Below are positions 24,591-32,259 of a stretch of 32,616 bases of DNA, piece by piece. The notes under the pieces were generated by a model. That model had not been told where the DNA came from. It saw only the letters and a list, made by a program, of their open reading frames with translations, and ran no database searches. How positions within the stretch are numbered: the stretch's first letter is position 1; each line of letters begins with the position of its first letter. The translations under genes were made by a program, and so were the position numbers. The DNA is taken from positions 1-32,616 of the forward strand of contig JAIXTO010000219.1 in NCBI GenBank assembly GCA_027483885.1, in the 5' to 3' direction. Origin of the DNA: Rhizobiaceae bacterium (GTDB lineage: Bacteria; Pseudomonadota; Alphaproteobacteria; Rhizobiales; Rhizobiaceae).

Positions 24591-24898
24591 ACTGCGTGAT
24601 CCTGACGCTGCGGCGCCGGCTGGCCCACCACCGCGGCTCCCCTCTGGCGGCAAGTCGGTACATGCCCAACAGGTAAAACATCCGCTTGTCGTGCCGGCCA
24701 AACAATGTCGGGACGGTTTCGATGCTGTTTCATGAGCCCTGTGCATAACCGCATCCGGCATCCGGCGGATTATCCCCCGGCATCACCTCCTCTATCTCGG
24801 TCCCATCTGTTTCCGTTCCGAATGCGCGCGCGCCCGAGATTGCCTTCGGGTCGCGATTGCGATGTCCGGTACGGGTGAAACCTTGAAAGGATCGCTTC
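24591..24898. other. Gene-free stretch upstream of the MFS exporter
   Basis: 308 bases, GC-rich, between the cytochrome and the MFS gene. No frame with a start and protein character is visible, and no repeat or hairpin stands out. A promoter for the MFS gene is expected near its right end. Confidence 0.45.
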
Positions 24899-26131
24899 AT
24901 GGTCAGTGACACGTCGTACGCAATTGCCACAACGCAGCAACCCGCAGGGGGAGGGACCCGGAAGACCGCGACATGGAGCGGCGTCTTCGCGTTGTCGCTT
25001 GCTGCCTTTGCACTGATCGCCTCGGAATTCCTGCCGGTCAGCCTGTTGACGCCGATCGCCAGCGATCTGGCCGTCACCGAAGGTCAGGCAGGGCAGGCGA
25101 TTTCCGTCTCCGGTTTCTTCGCCGTCATCACCAGCCTGCTGATTGCATCCATCATGGGACGCGCTGATCGCAAGACAATGCTGCTTGCGCTGACGGGCGT
25201 CATGATGATCTCCGGGACCGTGGTTGCGCTCGCACCAAACTATGCCACTCTGATGATCGGTCGCGCGCTGATCGGCATCGTCATCGGCGGCTTCTGGTCG
25301 ATGTCGGCTGCCACTGCCACGCGTCTTGTGTCGCCATGGCAGGTGCCGCGCGCACTTTCGGTCTTGAACGGCGGCAATGCGCTGGCAACGGTGGTGGCCG
25401 CGCCGCTCGGCAGTTATCTTGGAGCGCTGATCGGATGGCGATGGACCTTTTTTACCGTCGTGCCGGTGGCGCTCGTTGTCCTGGTCTGGCTTTGGTTCAG
25501 CCTCCCGCGTATGCCGATGGTTCGTGCAGCACCGATAAGCCCCTTGAGGCTTCTTGGCCGCCCGGTGGTCGCGATCGGCATGCTCGGCGTCGGCTTGTTC
25601 TTCATGGGTCAGTTCACCCTCTTCACTTATCTTCGCCCTTATCTCGAAGGCATCGTGAAGGTGCATGTGGAGACGTTGTCGCTCCTGCTGCTTTTGATCG
25701 GCGCGATGGGCGTGCTCGGCACGATCGTCATCGGCTTCGTCCTGTCGCGCGCGCCGCGTCTGGTCCTTATTGTCATTCCGGCCTTGATGGCGCTTCTCGC
25801 ACTGGCGCTGGTGTTCAGCGCCGGTTCGCTGGCGGCCACCGCCACCTTGCTGGCACTCTGGGGCTTTCTGTCCACGGCCGCGCCGGTTGCGTGGTGGACC
25901 TGGCTGACCCGAACGCTCCCGGATGATTCCGAAGCGGGTGGGGGCCTGATGGTGGCGGCAATCCAGCTGGCGATCACGGCGGGAGCGGCCTTCGGCGGTT
26001 TTCTCTTTGATGCGTACGGGTACGCTGCGACCTTTATTGCAGCCACGGCACTCCTGTCGCTCGCCGCAATGACTGCCGTCGTTTCAGCATTCATAGGCCA
26101 AAGCGTGAATCACATGCGCGCTGATTTGTGA
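24899..26131 (+). CDS. MFS exporter, DHA1/AraJ-like
   Basis: A 410-residue inner-membrane protein with twelve hydrophobic segments in two six-helix halves. Landmarks of the major facilitator superfamily are visible: a first helix ending IASEFLPVSLLTPIASDLAV (the ExLPVGLLPxIAxDLxV pattern of AraJ/YdhP-type sugar and drug efflux proteins), GRADRKTMLLALTGVMM (motif A, loop 2-3), and GRALIGIVIGGFWSMSAATA (motif B, helix 4). The export substrate is unknown. ATG 24899 is preceded by AAAGGAT at suitable spacing. It follows the cytochrome operon in the same direction but 308 bases away, so it may be a separate unit. A 6-bp hairpin with a TCGT loop lies after it at 26159-26174. Confidence 0.92.
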   Translation: MVSDTSYAIATTQQPAGGGTRKTATWSGVFALSLAAFALIASEFLPVSLLTPIASDLAVTEGQAGQAISVSGFFAVITSLLIASIMGRADRKTMLLALTGVMMISGTVVALAPNYATLMIGRALIGIVIGGFWSMSAATATRLVSPWQVPRALSVLNGGNALATVVAAPLGSYLGALIGWRWTFFTVVPVALVVLVWLWFSLPRMPMVRAAPISPLRLLGRPVVAIGMLGVGLFFMGQFTLFTYLRPYLEGIVKVHVETLSLLLLLIGAMGVLGTIVIGFVLSRAPRLVLIVIPALMALLALALVFSAGSLAATATLLALWGFLSTAAPVAWWTWLTRTLPDDSEAGGGLMVAAIQLAITAGAAFGGFLFDAYGYAATFIAATALLSLAAMTAVVSAFIGQSVNHMRADL

Positions 26132-26238
26132 AACCCCACGGACCCCAGCAGGATTTGACGCTTTTCGTAAAGCGCTCATTTCCATGGGCGTTGACGTTCG
26201 CCATGTGACGTGGATCGCTCTCAGACGGCTTTATCGGA

Positions 26239-26350
26239 TCAAGTCGCGGCGGTTTTGGCGAAGGTGAAGGGCAGCAGGGCAGAGATGTCAGAGTGTGTGG
26301 CGCGCTGCGGCAATTCGCTGAGGGCGTGGCGCAGGCAGGCCGTGGACCGC
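26239..26350 (-). pseudogene. Possible C-terminal scrap of an IS66-type transposase
   Basis: The end of a minus-strand frame, LRHALSELPQRATHSDISAL followed by LPFTFAKTAAT, resembles the last 30 residues of IS66 TnpC transposases, which commonly end with a helix, an LP, an S/R-I-x-x-LLPW/F motif and a short basic-aromatic tail. The rest of the gene is absent. The evidence is one short motif, so the call is weak. The surrounding 302-base gap between the MFS and SDR genes (26132-26433) holds nothing else that I recognise. Confidence 0.3.
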
Positions 26351-26433
26351 CATTCGCACATCAGGTTCCCTATCCGACAAGTCAACTTGGCCGGGCTCAT
26401 CATCATTTTAACTGGCGCGCGCACCACACCGTG

Positions 26434-27186
26434 TCACGGCATGAAGCCGCCGCCGTTCACCCAGAGCACCTGTCCGGTCATGAAGCCGCTCGCAGGCGAC
26501 AGCAGGAAATCGATCGGGCCGACGATATCCTCCGGCAGCGCCAGGCGCTTCATCGGCGTCATGGCGCGATAGGCCTCCAGCGGCACGATGGACGCCTCGT
26601 CCTCATCGGAACGTCCCGTGCCGCCGCGCAGGAAGGCCGTATCGACGAGACCGGGTGCCACGACATTAAAGCGGATGCGCGGTGCGTTTTCCACGGCGAA
26701 AGTCTTGGTCAGCGCGATCACGCCAGCCTTGGAGGCCGAATAGGCGCCGTAGCCCGGTCGGATATTCGAGGCTAGGCCCGAGGCGACATGGACCACCGCG
26801 CCGCCTTCCGCCATCAGCGGCAAGACCGCCTTTGCGGCAAGAAAGACACCGCGCAGATTGCCAGTTGTGATTTCGTCGAAATAATCTGCATCGGTTTCTG
26901 CAATAGGCTGCAGTTTGCTGTTGTAGCCTGCAAGATTGACGAAACCATCCATTTCACGCCACAGGCCAGCCAGCTCTAAAAATGCAGAGCCGACCGCTGC
27001 CTCGTCGCGGACGTCGATCGGGATTGATTTCACCCCACCTGTCTGTGCATGCCGGTCCAGCGAACCCGCAAGATCAAGCACAATGACGTCGTCGCCTCTG
27101 GCCTTGAGATGGGCGACGAGCGCGCGACCGATGCCACCGGCACCGCCCAATATGGCGATGCGGCGACGCTTTTCAGGGTCGACCAT
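26434..27186 (-). CDS. Short-chain dehydrogenase/reductase (last gene of catabolic operon)
   Basis: A 250-residue classical SDR, NAD(P)-dependent oxidoreductase. The cofactor loop is LGGAGGIG at residues 13-20 (a glycine in place of the usual threonine), with Asp38 after strand two favouring NAD. The catalytic set is Ser136 (VASGLAS), Tyr149 and Lys153 (YSASK). The NNAG element is changed to NLAG. It ends in the common SGFMTGQVLWVNGGGF. It begins in a TGATG overlap with the amidohydrolase gene, so it is co-translated with it. A hydroxyacid or an alcohol intermediate of the pathway is its likely substrate; which one cannot be told. Confidence 0.93.
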   Translation of the reverse strand: MVDPEKRRRIAILGGAGGIGRALVAHLKARGDDVIVLDLAGSLDRHAQTGGVKSIPIDVRDEAAVGSAFLELAGLWREMDGFVNLAGYNSKLQPIAETDADYFDEITTGNLRGVFLAAKAVLPLMAEGGAVVHVASGLASNIRPGYGAYSASKAGVIALTKTFAVENAPRIRFNVVAPGLVDTAFLRGGTGRSDEDEASIVPLEAYRAMTPMKRLALPEDIVGPIDFLLSPASGFMTGQVLWVNGGGFMP

Positions 27187-27827
27187 CAGGCAACCTTTCC
27201 CTTATCAAGTGACCGGAAGAAGGCGACGATCTCCTCTTCGGAGACGACATCGGCGTATTTCGCGTTCATATCGAAGAGGTTCGCCTCGTGTGGTGCCGGA
27301 TGCCGATCCCCGCAGGCCTCGCGCACCACGCTGGTGATAAAGCCATGCGACATGGAATCGACGCAGGATGCCCGTACACAGCCGCTGGTGGTGAGGCCCG
27401 TCAGCACGACATTGTCGATCCCCATCGCCGTGAGCGTCGAGGCAAGCGAGGTGCCGAAGAATGCTGAGGGATACTGTTTCGAGACGATGATCTCATCCTC
27501 GCGCGCAACCAGGCCCTTGGCGAAAGCCGCGGTTTTCTCGCCCTTTACGAAGGAAGCGAGGGGCTTTGCCTTTTCAAAGAAGCGCCCGCCGTTGAGGCCC
27601 CCCTTCTGATAGGTGACCTCGGTAAGGATCACCGGAATGCCCATTTCATGCGCCACGTCGCGGATCCGCAGTGCCGAGGCCAGTGCCGCATCCACACCGG
27701 CATAAAGCACGCAGTCGGGATCGAAATAGGCGTCTGCGAAGTCGATCAGGACAAGCGCTGGGCGCTTTCCAAAACCGACCCGGTTGGCATAAGCGATTTT
27801 GTAGTTGTCATCGAGATCCTCGGCCAT
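27186..27827 (-). CDS. Isochorismatase-family amidohydrolase, maleamate/N-carbamoylsarcosine amidase-like
   Basis: A 213-residue cysteine hydrolase. The catalytic triad is visible as Asp29 (ALVLIDFADAYFD), Lys117 (SKQYPSAFFGT) and Cys150 (TGLTTSGCVRASC). As I recall, maleamate amidohydrolase NicF uses the same three numbers; N-carbamoylsarcosine amidase shares the KxYPSAFFGT segment. The likely reaction is release of ammonia from an amide or carbamoyl group of a small acid. ATG 27827 has GAGGGA seven bases upstream; the frame is open to 28118 but that part is antisense-like overlap with the lyase gene. It starts 10 bases after the lyase stop. The maleate isomerase-like enzyme two genes upstream makes a maleamate-type substrate plausible. 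Confidence 0.9.
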   Translation of the reverse strand: MAEDLDDNYKIAYANRVGFGKRPALVLIDFADAYFDPDCVLYAGVDAALASALRIRDVAHEMGIPVILTEVTYQKGGLNGGRFFEKAKPLASFVKGEKTAAFAKGLVAREDEIIVSKQYPSAFFGTSLASTLTAMGIDNVVLTGLTTSGCVRASCVDSMSHGFITSVVREACGDRHPAPHEANLFDMNAKYADVVSEEEIVAFFRSLDKGKVA

Positions 27828-27837
27828 CTTCAGTCCC

Positions 27838-28698
27838 TCAGATTTCTGCAAAGCGGCGTTCGAATTCCCAGACATCCTCAAAGCCAAGCAGCTTGTTGAA
27901 TTCTGAGAAGGAATAGAGGTCGATATCCGGCGAGGTGATGCCGTTGGCCTTGAGATCCTTGAAGGCCTTGTCGAGAGCGGCGCCGACGCTGAGGAAACCG
28001 AGCGCCGGGTGGATGGCAATGGCATAGCCCAGTTCCTGCAGTCGCGCCGCCGATAGCAGCGGGGTGCGCCCGCCATTGACCATATTGGCAAACAGTGGCG
28101 CCTGAATGCGCTCGGCAACCGTCTTCATTTCCGCCTCGCTTTCCGGCGATTCCACAAAAACGACGTCGGCGCCGGCTTCCCGATAGGCATCCGCACGGCG
28201 GATGGCCTCGTCGAGGCCAAGGCCGGTGCGGGAATCGGTGCGGGCGATGATGAGGAAATCACGGCTTGAGCGCGCATCGCTCGCGACTTTGACCTTGCGG
28301 ACCATATCCTCCAGCGGAATCACCCGGCGGTTTGGCGTGTGACCGCATTTCTTGGGAAATTCCTGGTCCTCGATCTGGATCGCCGTCACGCCGGCGTCTT
28401 CATAACCGCGCACGGTATGGCGCACGTTGAGCAGGCCGCCATAACCGGTATCGGCATCGGCGATCACCGGGGTGCTGGTCATCTTCACGATCTGGCCAAT
28501 CCGCTCGATCATGTCGCGATAGGTGGCAAGACCGGCATCGGGCAGGCCAAGATAGGAAGCGACCGTGCCGTAGCCTGTCACGTAGAGCGCCTTGAAGTCC
28601 TGGCGATCGGCGATCAGCGCCGAAATCAGATCGAAGACGCCGGGGGCGAGAATGAAGTCCTTGGCCTCAATGGCCTGCCTGAGACGGGGATCCGCCAT
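27838..28698 (-). CDS. Isocitrate lyase/PEP mutase-family lyase
   Basis: A 286-residue enzyme of the isocitrate lyase/phosphoenolpyruvate mutase superfamily. The magnesium-binding PVIADADTGYGG lies at residues 77-88, EDAGVTAIQIEDQ at 100-112, and the lyase motif KKCGH at 116-120 with the acid Cys118. That cysteine motif is found in carbon-carbon lyases such as 2-methylisocitrate lyase and 2,3-dimethylmalate lyase and is generally absent in PEP mutases and oxaloacetate decarboxylases, so I expect cleavage of a 2-hydroxy-dicarboxylate to pyruvate or glyoxylate plus a shorter acid. Length fits this subgroup. ATG 28698 follows AGGAAGGA. It sits between the maleate isomerase-like and the amidohydrolase genes in one operon. 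Confidence 0.92.
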   Translation of the reverse strand: MADPRLRQAIEAKDFILAPGVFDLISALIADRQDFKALYVTGYGTVASYLGLPDAGLATYRDMIERIGQIVKMTSTPVIADADTGYGGLLNVRHTVRGYEDAGVTAIQIEDQEFPKKCGHTPNRRVIPLEDMVRKVKVASDARSSRDFLIIARTDSRTGLGLDEAIRRADAYREAGADVVFVESPESEAEMKTVAERIQAPLFANMVNGGRTPLLSAARLQELGYAIAIHPALGFLSVGAALDKAFKDLKANGITSPDIDLYSFSEFNKLLGFEDVWEFERRFAEI

Positions 28699-28727
28699 GG
28701 TATTCCTTCCTATGTTTTCGTTTCTCG

Positions 28728-29474
28728 TTAATGCTGGGCCAGCAGCCTGCCATAGGTGTCGAAGCGGTCCTCGATGCCGCAGGCGCGCAGCATCGCCCAG
28801 AAGGTTGCCTGATTGGATGTCACGACCGGCACACCATGGCGCTCCTCAAGCGCTGCAATCAGCGGCAAGGTGGGGAAATCCGTGCAGGTGATGAGAATGG
28901 CATCGCTGCCGGGCACGAAACACCGGTTGACATGGGCTTCGATCACATCGAGTGGCGTCTCGGCGATACGGACATAATCTGCAGGTCCGCTCTCTCCGAT
29001 ACCAAGCCCGATCAGTCGCGCCACCTCGAAGCCGTTTTCGACGAGAAATTCCGTTTCGTGATGGTTGAGCTTGTCGTGATAAGGCGTTGCGACCGAGAGG
29101 CGCGTCACGCCAAGCGTCTTCAATGCGCGGATGATCGCAGCAGAGGTGGTGACGGCCTTGACCCCGGTGGTGCGGCTGAGGCCATCCGGCAGGCTATCGA
29201 CCGGATTGATCATCGAGCCCGCCGTGCAGGCATAGGCGATTGCATCAACGCGCGCCTGTTTCAGCATTGCGAAAACGGCTTCAAGGTCGCGCATCAAGCC
29301 GGCCTTGCCTTCTGCGCTCACGGTGTCGGGGTGCAGCGGCATGCGATGGGTATGGAAGGTGACGCCCGCCGGCATCATCCGCTGCCATTCGGCCTCGTTC
29401 ACCGTGTTTGTCGGCGGTGTGATCAGACCAAGTTTGGCGCGGCTTGAGTAGACGGATCTATGGCGTTCTGACAT
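28728..29474 (-). CDS. Maleate isomerase/Asp-Glu racemase superfamily protein
   Basis: A 248-residue cytoplasmic enzyme. The opening LGLITPPTNTVNEAEWQRMM is the typical N-terminal substrate loop of the maleate isomerase/arylmalonate decarboxylase group. Two catalytic cysteines are at Cys83 (AYACTAGSM) and Cys197 (ILITCTDFPTLP), and a tyrosine at 132 (VATPYHDKLN) matches the third conserved residue of maleate isomerase. Presence of both cysteines favours an isomerase or racemase over a decarboxylase, which has one. ATG 29474 has GGAG seven bases upstream. It is the first gene of the minus-strand catabolic operon and divergent from the GntR regulator. Exact substrate is unknown; a maleate-like dicarboxylate is the best guess. 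Confidence 0.88.
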   Translation of the reverse strand: MSERHRSVYSSRAKLGLITPPTNTVNEAEWQRMMPAGVTFHTHRMPLHPDTVSAEGKAGLMRDLEAVFAMLKQARVDAIAYACTAGSMINPVDSLPDGLSRTTGVKAVTTSAAIIRALKTLGVTRLSVATPYHDKLNHHETEFLVENGFEVARLIGLGIGESGPADYVRIAETPLDVIEAHVNRCFVPGSDAILITCTDFPTLPLIAALEERHGVPVVTSNQATFWAMLRACGIEDRFDTYGRLLAQH

Positions 29475-29658
29475 GCAATCTCCAAAAGGTAGGTATGTTT
29501 GAATATATTTATTGAGATTTGTCCATACATCCAAAGGCGCTGATTTCGATCTTCCCCACCGCGTTGCATCGCGACCGGTGTTGCCCCGGCGAGAATTGTT
29601 GTAGAGGAAGGGCGATTGAACGCGTAAAACGCCGCACTGCGCCAACCGAAAGTGACGC
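29475..29658. promoter_or_regulatory. Divergent promoter/operator of the GntR gene and catabolic operon
   Basis: 184 bases, with the most AT-rich spot of the neighbourhood around 29498-29520. Possible regulator sites are TGT-N4-ACA at 29520-29529 and a wider inverted pair GTATG (29493-29497) / CATAC (29524-29528). Dyads of the TGT...ACA kind are typical for UTRA-type GntR proteins. The site would overlap a promoter for the operon. Confidence 0.45.
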
Positions 29659-30435
29659 ATGACAACAAAAGAGGATGATCTCGCTCTGGACCGCCCGACC
29701 GACGGCTTGCCGCGCTATGCGCAGATCCAGAAGATCCTGGAAGACAGGCTTGTCAGCGGCACCTATCCCGTGGGCAGTCTGATGCCGCCTGAACTGGAAC
29801 TGGCCGTCGAATTCAACAGCAGCCGCACCACGATTCGTGAAGCGCTGCGTTATCTTCGCGAGCGCGGTTATGTCGAGCGACGCCAGGGTATCGGCACGCG
29901 CGTGATCTCTGACGCGTCGCGCACCACCTTCTACCAGTCCTTCGGTTCCCTTGAGGAACTCTTCCAGGTCGCCGTCGAAACCTACTATGTCGTCATGGAC
30001 ATCAAGACCGTGACGCTCGACGCGGAGCTTGCGGAATTGGTCGGCGCAAAGGCCGGCGAGGAATGGATCTTGATCAACGGCGTGCGCTGGACCGAACCGG
30101 GTGGCAAGCCGATCTGTTATATTCAAAGCTATGTGCCGAAGCGGTTCGAACATGTCGTGGCGCAGTTTCACGACCACCAGGGCCCTTTCTTTGCGCTGCT
30201 TGAACGCTATTCCGACGGTCCGATCGAGGAGGCCGTGCAGGAAATCCGGGCCATGCCCATGCCTGGCGAATTCATCCGCCAGCTGGGACTGAAGCCGGGA
30301 TCGTGGTCTCTGCAGTTGCTGCGCCGTTATGTCACCCAAAGCGGTGTGCTGATCGCCTCGTTCAACTGGCACCCTGCCGAGCAGATGGCCTATCGGATGC
30401 GCATCCATCGTGCCAAGGAAGCGGGCAGCGAGTGA
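29659..30435 (+). CDS. GntR-family regulator, HutC/UTRA subgroup
   Basis: A 258-residue ligand-responsive regulator, usually a repressor. The winged helix-turn-helix covers about residues 18-85: LPRYAQIQKILEDRLVSGTY, PVGSLMPPELELAVEFNSSR, TTIREALRYLRERGYVERRQ and GIGTRV. The UTRA effector domain covers about 105-245, with EEWILINGVRWTEPGGKPIC and the typical C-terminal Y.T..G...F.. pattern (YVTQSGVLIASFNWHPAEQM). It is divergent from the maleate isomerase-like gene, so it most likely controls that operon, with an intermediate of the pathway as effector. The ATG at 29659 is four bases after a weak AAAGTGA. A hairpin follows the stop. Confidence 0.92.
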   Translation: MTTKEDDLALDRPTDGLPRYAQIQKILEDRLVSGTYPVGSLMPPELELAVEFNSSRTTIREALRYLRERGYVERRQGIGTRVISDASRTTFYQSFGSLEELFQVAVETYYVVMDIKTVTLDAELAELVGAKAGEEWILINGVRWTEPGGKPICYIQSYVPKRFEHVVAQFHDHQGPFFALLERYSDGPIEEAVQEIRAMPMPGEFIRQLGLKPGSWSLQLLRRYVTQSGVLIASFNWHPAEQMAYRMRIHRAKEAGSE

Positions 30436-30436
30436 A

Positions 30437-30463
30437 CGCCTTGACGCCCGGCGTTTCAAGGCG
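30437..30463 (+). terminator. Hairpin after the GntR gene
   Basis: CGCCTTGA at 30437-30444 pairs with TCAAGGCG at 30456-30463; the loop contains a further CGCC/GGCG pair. It starts directly after the stop codon and lies between two convergent genes. No T-run follows, so its terminator role is a reasonable guess only. Confidence 0.4.
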
Positions 30464-30524
30464 ACCCATCGCGCTGGTTGCCGCGTTACACCAGGCGCTG
30501 CCGCGCATCTAGCCAGCGTTGTCG

Positions 30525-31403
30525 TCATTGAACGAAGACCGGGTGGTAGTTGCCATGCGCATCCCGTCTGACCTGCATGGCTGCGAAATGCCGGAGATGG
30601 GCCGGGATGAGCAGGTCTTGGCGCGCAACCGCCTGTTCGAGCAGCGCCCGACGCGTGGAGATTGCCCGTTCGGGATCGCTGCAGAAGCGGCTCGCCCAGT
30701 CCGGATGATACACCTGCACTGGTGTGTGGATGGCATCGGCGCAGAAGATCGCCCGCCGCTCCTGCTGGCAGAGGCAGAGCCCGAGTTGGCCGCGGCTATG
30801 CCCGGGCAGGGCCACCAAATCGAGACCTGCGGCGAGGGAAAACCCTTCATCGACAAACTCCGCGCGGCCGTCCTCGACCACCGGCATGACACTGTCGACG
30901 AAGGAGCCGTGATTGTGCTGGCCCGGCGCCTGTTCCTCTTCGGCGCGCCATTGGGCAAACTCGGCACGGCCCATCAGATAACGTGCATTGGGAAAAGTCG
31001 GCACCCAGCGGCCGTCGATCAGCTGCGTGTTCCACCCCACGTGATCGGCATGCAGATGGGTGCATAGCACAATATCGATATCCTCCGGCCGCAGACCTGC
31101 GCGTGCGAGGTTTTCGAGATAACCGGTCGCCGCGCGCTGGTGCCAATCGGCGCGGCGAGGGCGCGGTTTGTGTTGACCGACGCAGGTATCGATCAGCACA
31201 TTGAGGCCGCCGACCTGCAAAAGATGGCTCTGCACGCCAAGCAGGATCGAGCCGCTGTCGAAATCTACATGATGTGGCGCAAGCTCGGCCTCAAGCGGGC
31301 GAAGCGTCTCCACGCTTTTCCCGGGAAAGAGCAGGTCAACCGGCAGCGGGAAGGGATCAAGATCGCTGATCGTCGTTATGCGTGCGGAGCCGAAGGTGAA
31401 CAT
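30525..31403 (-). CDS. Metallo-beta-lactamase-fold hydrolase
   Basis: A 292-residue zinc hydrolase of the AHL-lactonase/pyridoxolactonase-like branch. The metal site is THLHADHVGW with His116, His118, Asp120 and His121, completed by His202 (LPGHSRGQLG), Asp223 (FCADAIH) and His269 (IPAHL). There is no signal peptide, so it acts in the cytoplasm. Members open lactones or cleave small esters; a lactone intermediate in the adjacent pathway is possible but not shown. ATG 31403 is preceded by AGGAACG; the open frame back to 31490 is arginine-rich overlap with the SDR gene. It starts 13 bases after the SDR stop, in the same operon as the SDR and aldehyde dehydrogenase. Confidence 0.9.
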   Translation of the reverse strand: MFTFGSARITTISDLDPFPLPVDLLFPGKSVETLRPLEAELAPHHVDFDSGSILLGVQSHLLQVGGLNVLIDTCVGQHKPRPRRADWHQRAATGYLENLARAGLRPEDIDIVLCTHLHADHVGWNTQLIDGRWVPTFPNARYLMGRAEFAQWRAEEEQAPGQHNHGSFVDSVMPVVEDGRAEFVDEGFSLAAGLDLVALPGHSRGQLGLCLCQQERRAIFCADAIHTPVQVYHPDWASRFCSDPERAISTRRALLEQAVARQDLLIPAHLRHFAAMQVRRDAHGNYHPVFVQ

Positions 31404-31416
31404 GAGCGCGCCGTTC

Positions 31417-32259
31417 CTACATAATCGCCGGTTTTTCGATCGGTGTGGACTGCGCCTTGAGCGCCGCCTGCGTGGGGTCGATCTGCTCATCGAAAAGGCG
31501 GGCTATGAAACGGGCGCCGCTGATGCCGTTCGACTCGTCGGCCGAGAGCCATCCGATCATCCGGCGCATGATCGACGCCGGCAGGAGATTGCCGTCCGCC
31601 CCCTTTTTGTCCGGGCTTGGCGGCAACAGATCCGTGTCGGCCGCGCCACCGGGCAGATAGACATTGACGTCGACCCCGGTGCCGGCGAGATCCTGCGCCC
31701 AGATGCGTGAAGCCGCTTCCAGCGCCGCCTTGCTCGGACCATAGGGTGCATAGCCCCGCCTCACCATGGTCTGGTCGCTGGTGGAGATGTTGATGACCTT
31801 GCCGAAGCCTCTCGCCACCATCTGCGGCACGGCGGCCCGCGCCATGTTGAAGGCGCCGTTGACGTTGGTGTCGATGATCTCCCGCCAGGCCTCCGGTTCC
31901 GTTTCCCAAAAACGTGTCGGCTGCGTGTTGAAGGTCTCCGACACGCGGCGCATGCCAAGCCCTGCATTGTTGATCAAGACATCGACGCGGCCGAAGGCGG
32001 CGATTGCTGATGCGACAGCCGCCTCGCACTGGGCATAATTTGCGACATCCGCGACAAGGGCGATAGCCCTGCCGGGACCCATGCGGTTTGCTTCGGCGAC
32101 GGTGTCGTCCAGCGCAGACCCCGCGCGCGAACCAACGACTGCGACCGAGGCTCCGGCCGCCGCCAGTGCCAGTGCCATTTCGCGACCGAGGCCGCGCGAA
32201 CCGCCGGTGACGATGACCGGGCGGCCGGAAAGGGAAGGGTAGGTCTTGCCCATCGCCAT
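31417..32259 (-). CDS. Short-chain dehydrogenase/reductase (second catabolic operon)
   Basis: A 280-residue classical SDR. Cofactor motif TGGSRGLG at residues 18-25, with Ser44-Arg45 (VVGSRAG) after strand two, favouring NADP. The structural NNAG is at 97-100, the active-site serine is Ser159 or Ser161 (INISTSD), and Tyr173 and Lys177 complete the set (APYGPSK). A 30-residue C-terminal extension beyond the usual end (from about residue 250) is unusual and ends IEKPAIM. The start at 32259 overlaps the aldehyde dehydrogenase stop in TAATG; a second ATG at 32253 is possible. It probably oxidises or reduces a hydroxy/keto intermediate of the pathway whose aldehyde is handled by the preceding gene. 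Confidence 0.93.
   Translation of the reverse strand: MAMGKTYPSLSGRPVIVTGGSRGLGREMALALAAAGASVAVVGSRAGSALDDTVAEANRMGPGRAIALVADVANYAQCEAAVASAIAAFGRVDVLINNAGLGMRRVSETFNTQPTRFWETEPEAWREIIDTNVNGAFNMARAAVPQMVARGFGKVINISTSDQTMVRRGYAPYGPSKAALEAASRIWAQDLAGTGVDVNVYLPGGAADTDLLPPSPDKKGADGNLLPASIMRRMIGWLSADESNGISGARFIARLFDEQIDPTQAALKAQSTPIEKPAIM

Noticed and set aside
26159-26174. Small hairpin after the MFS gene as terminator
   Set aside because: Only a 6-bp stem with a TCGT loop and no T-run; too weak to list as a terminator.
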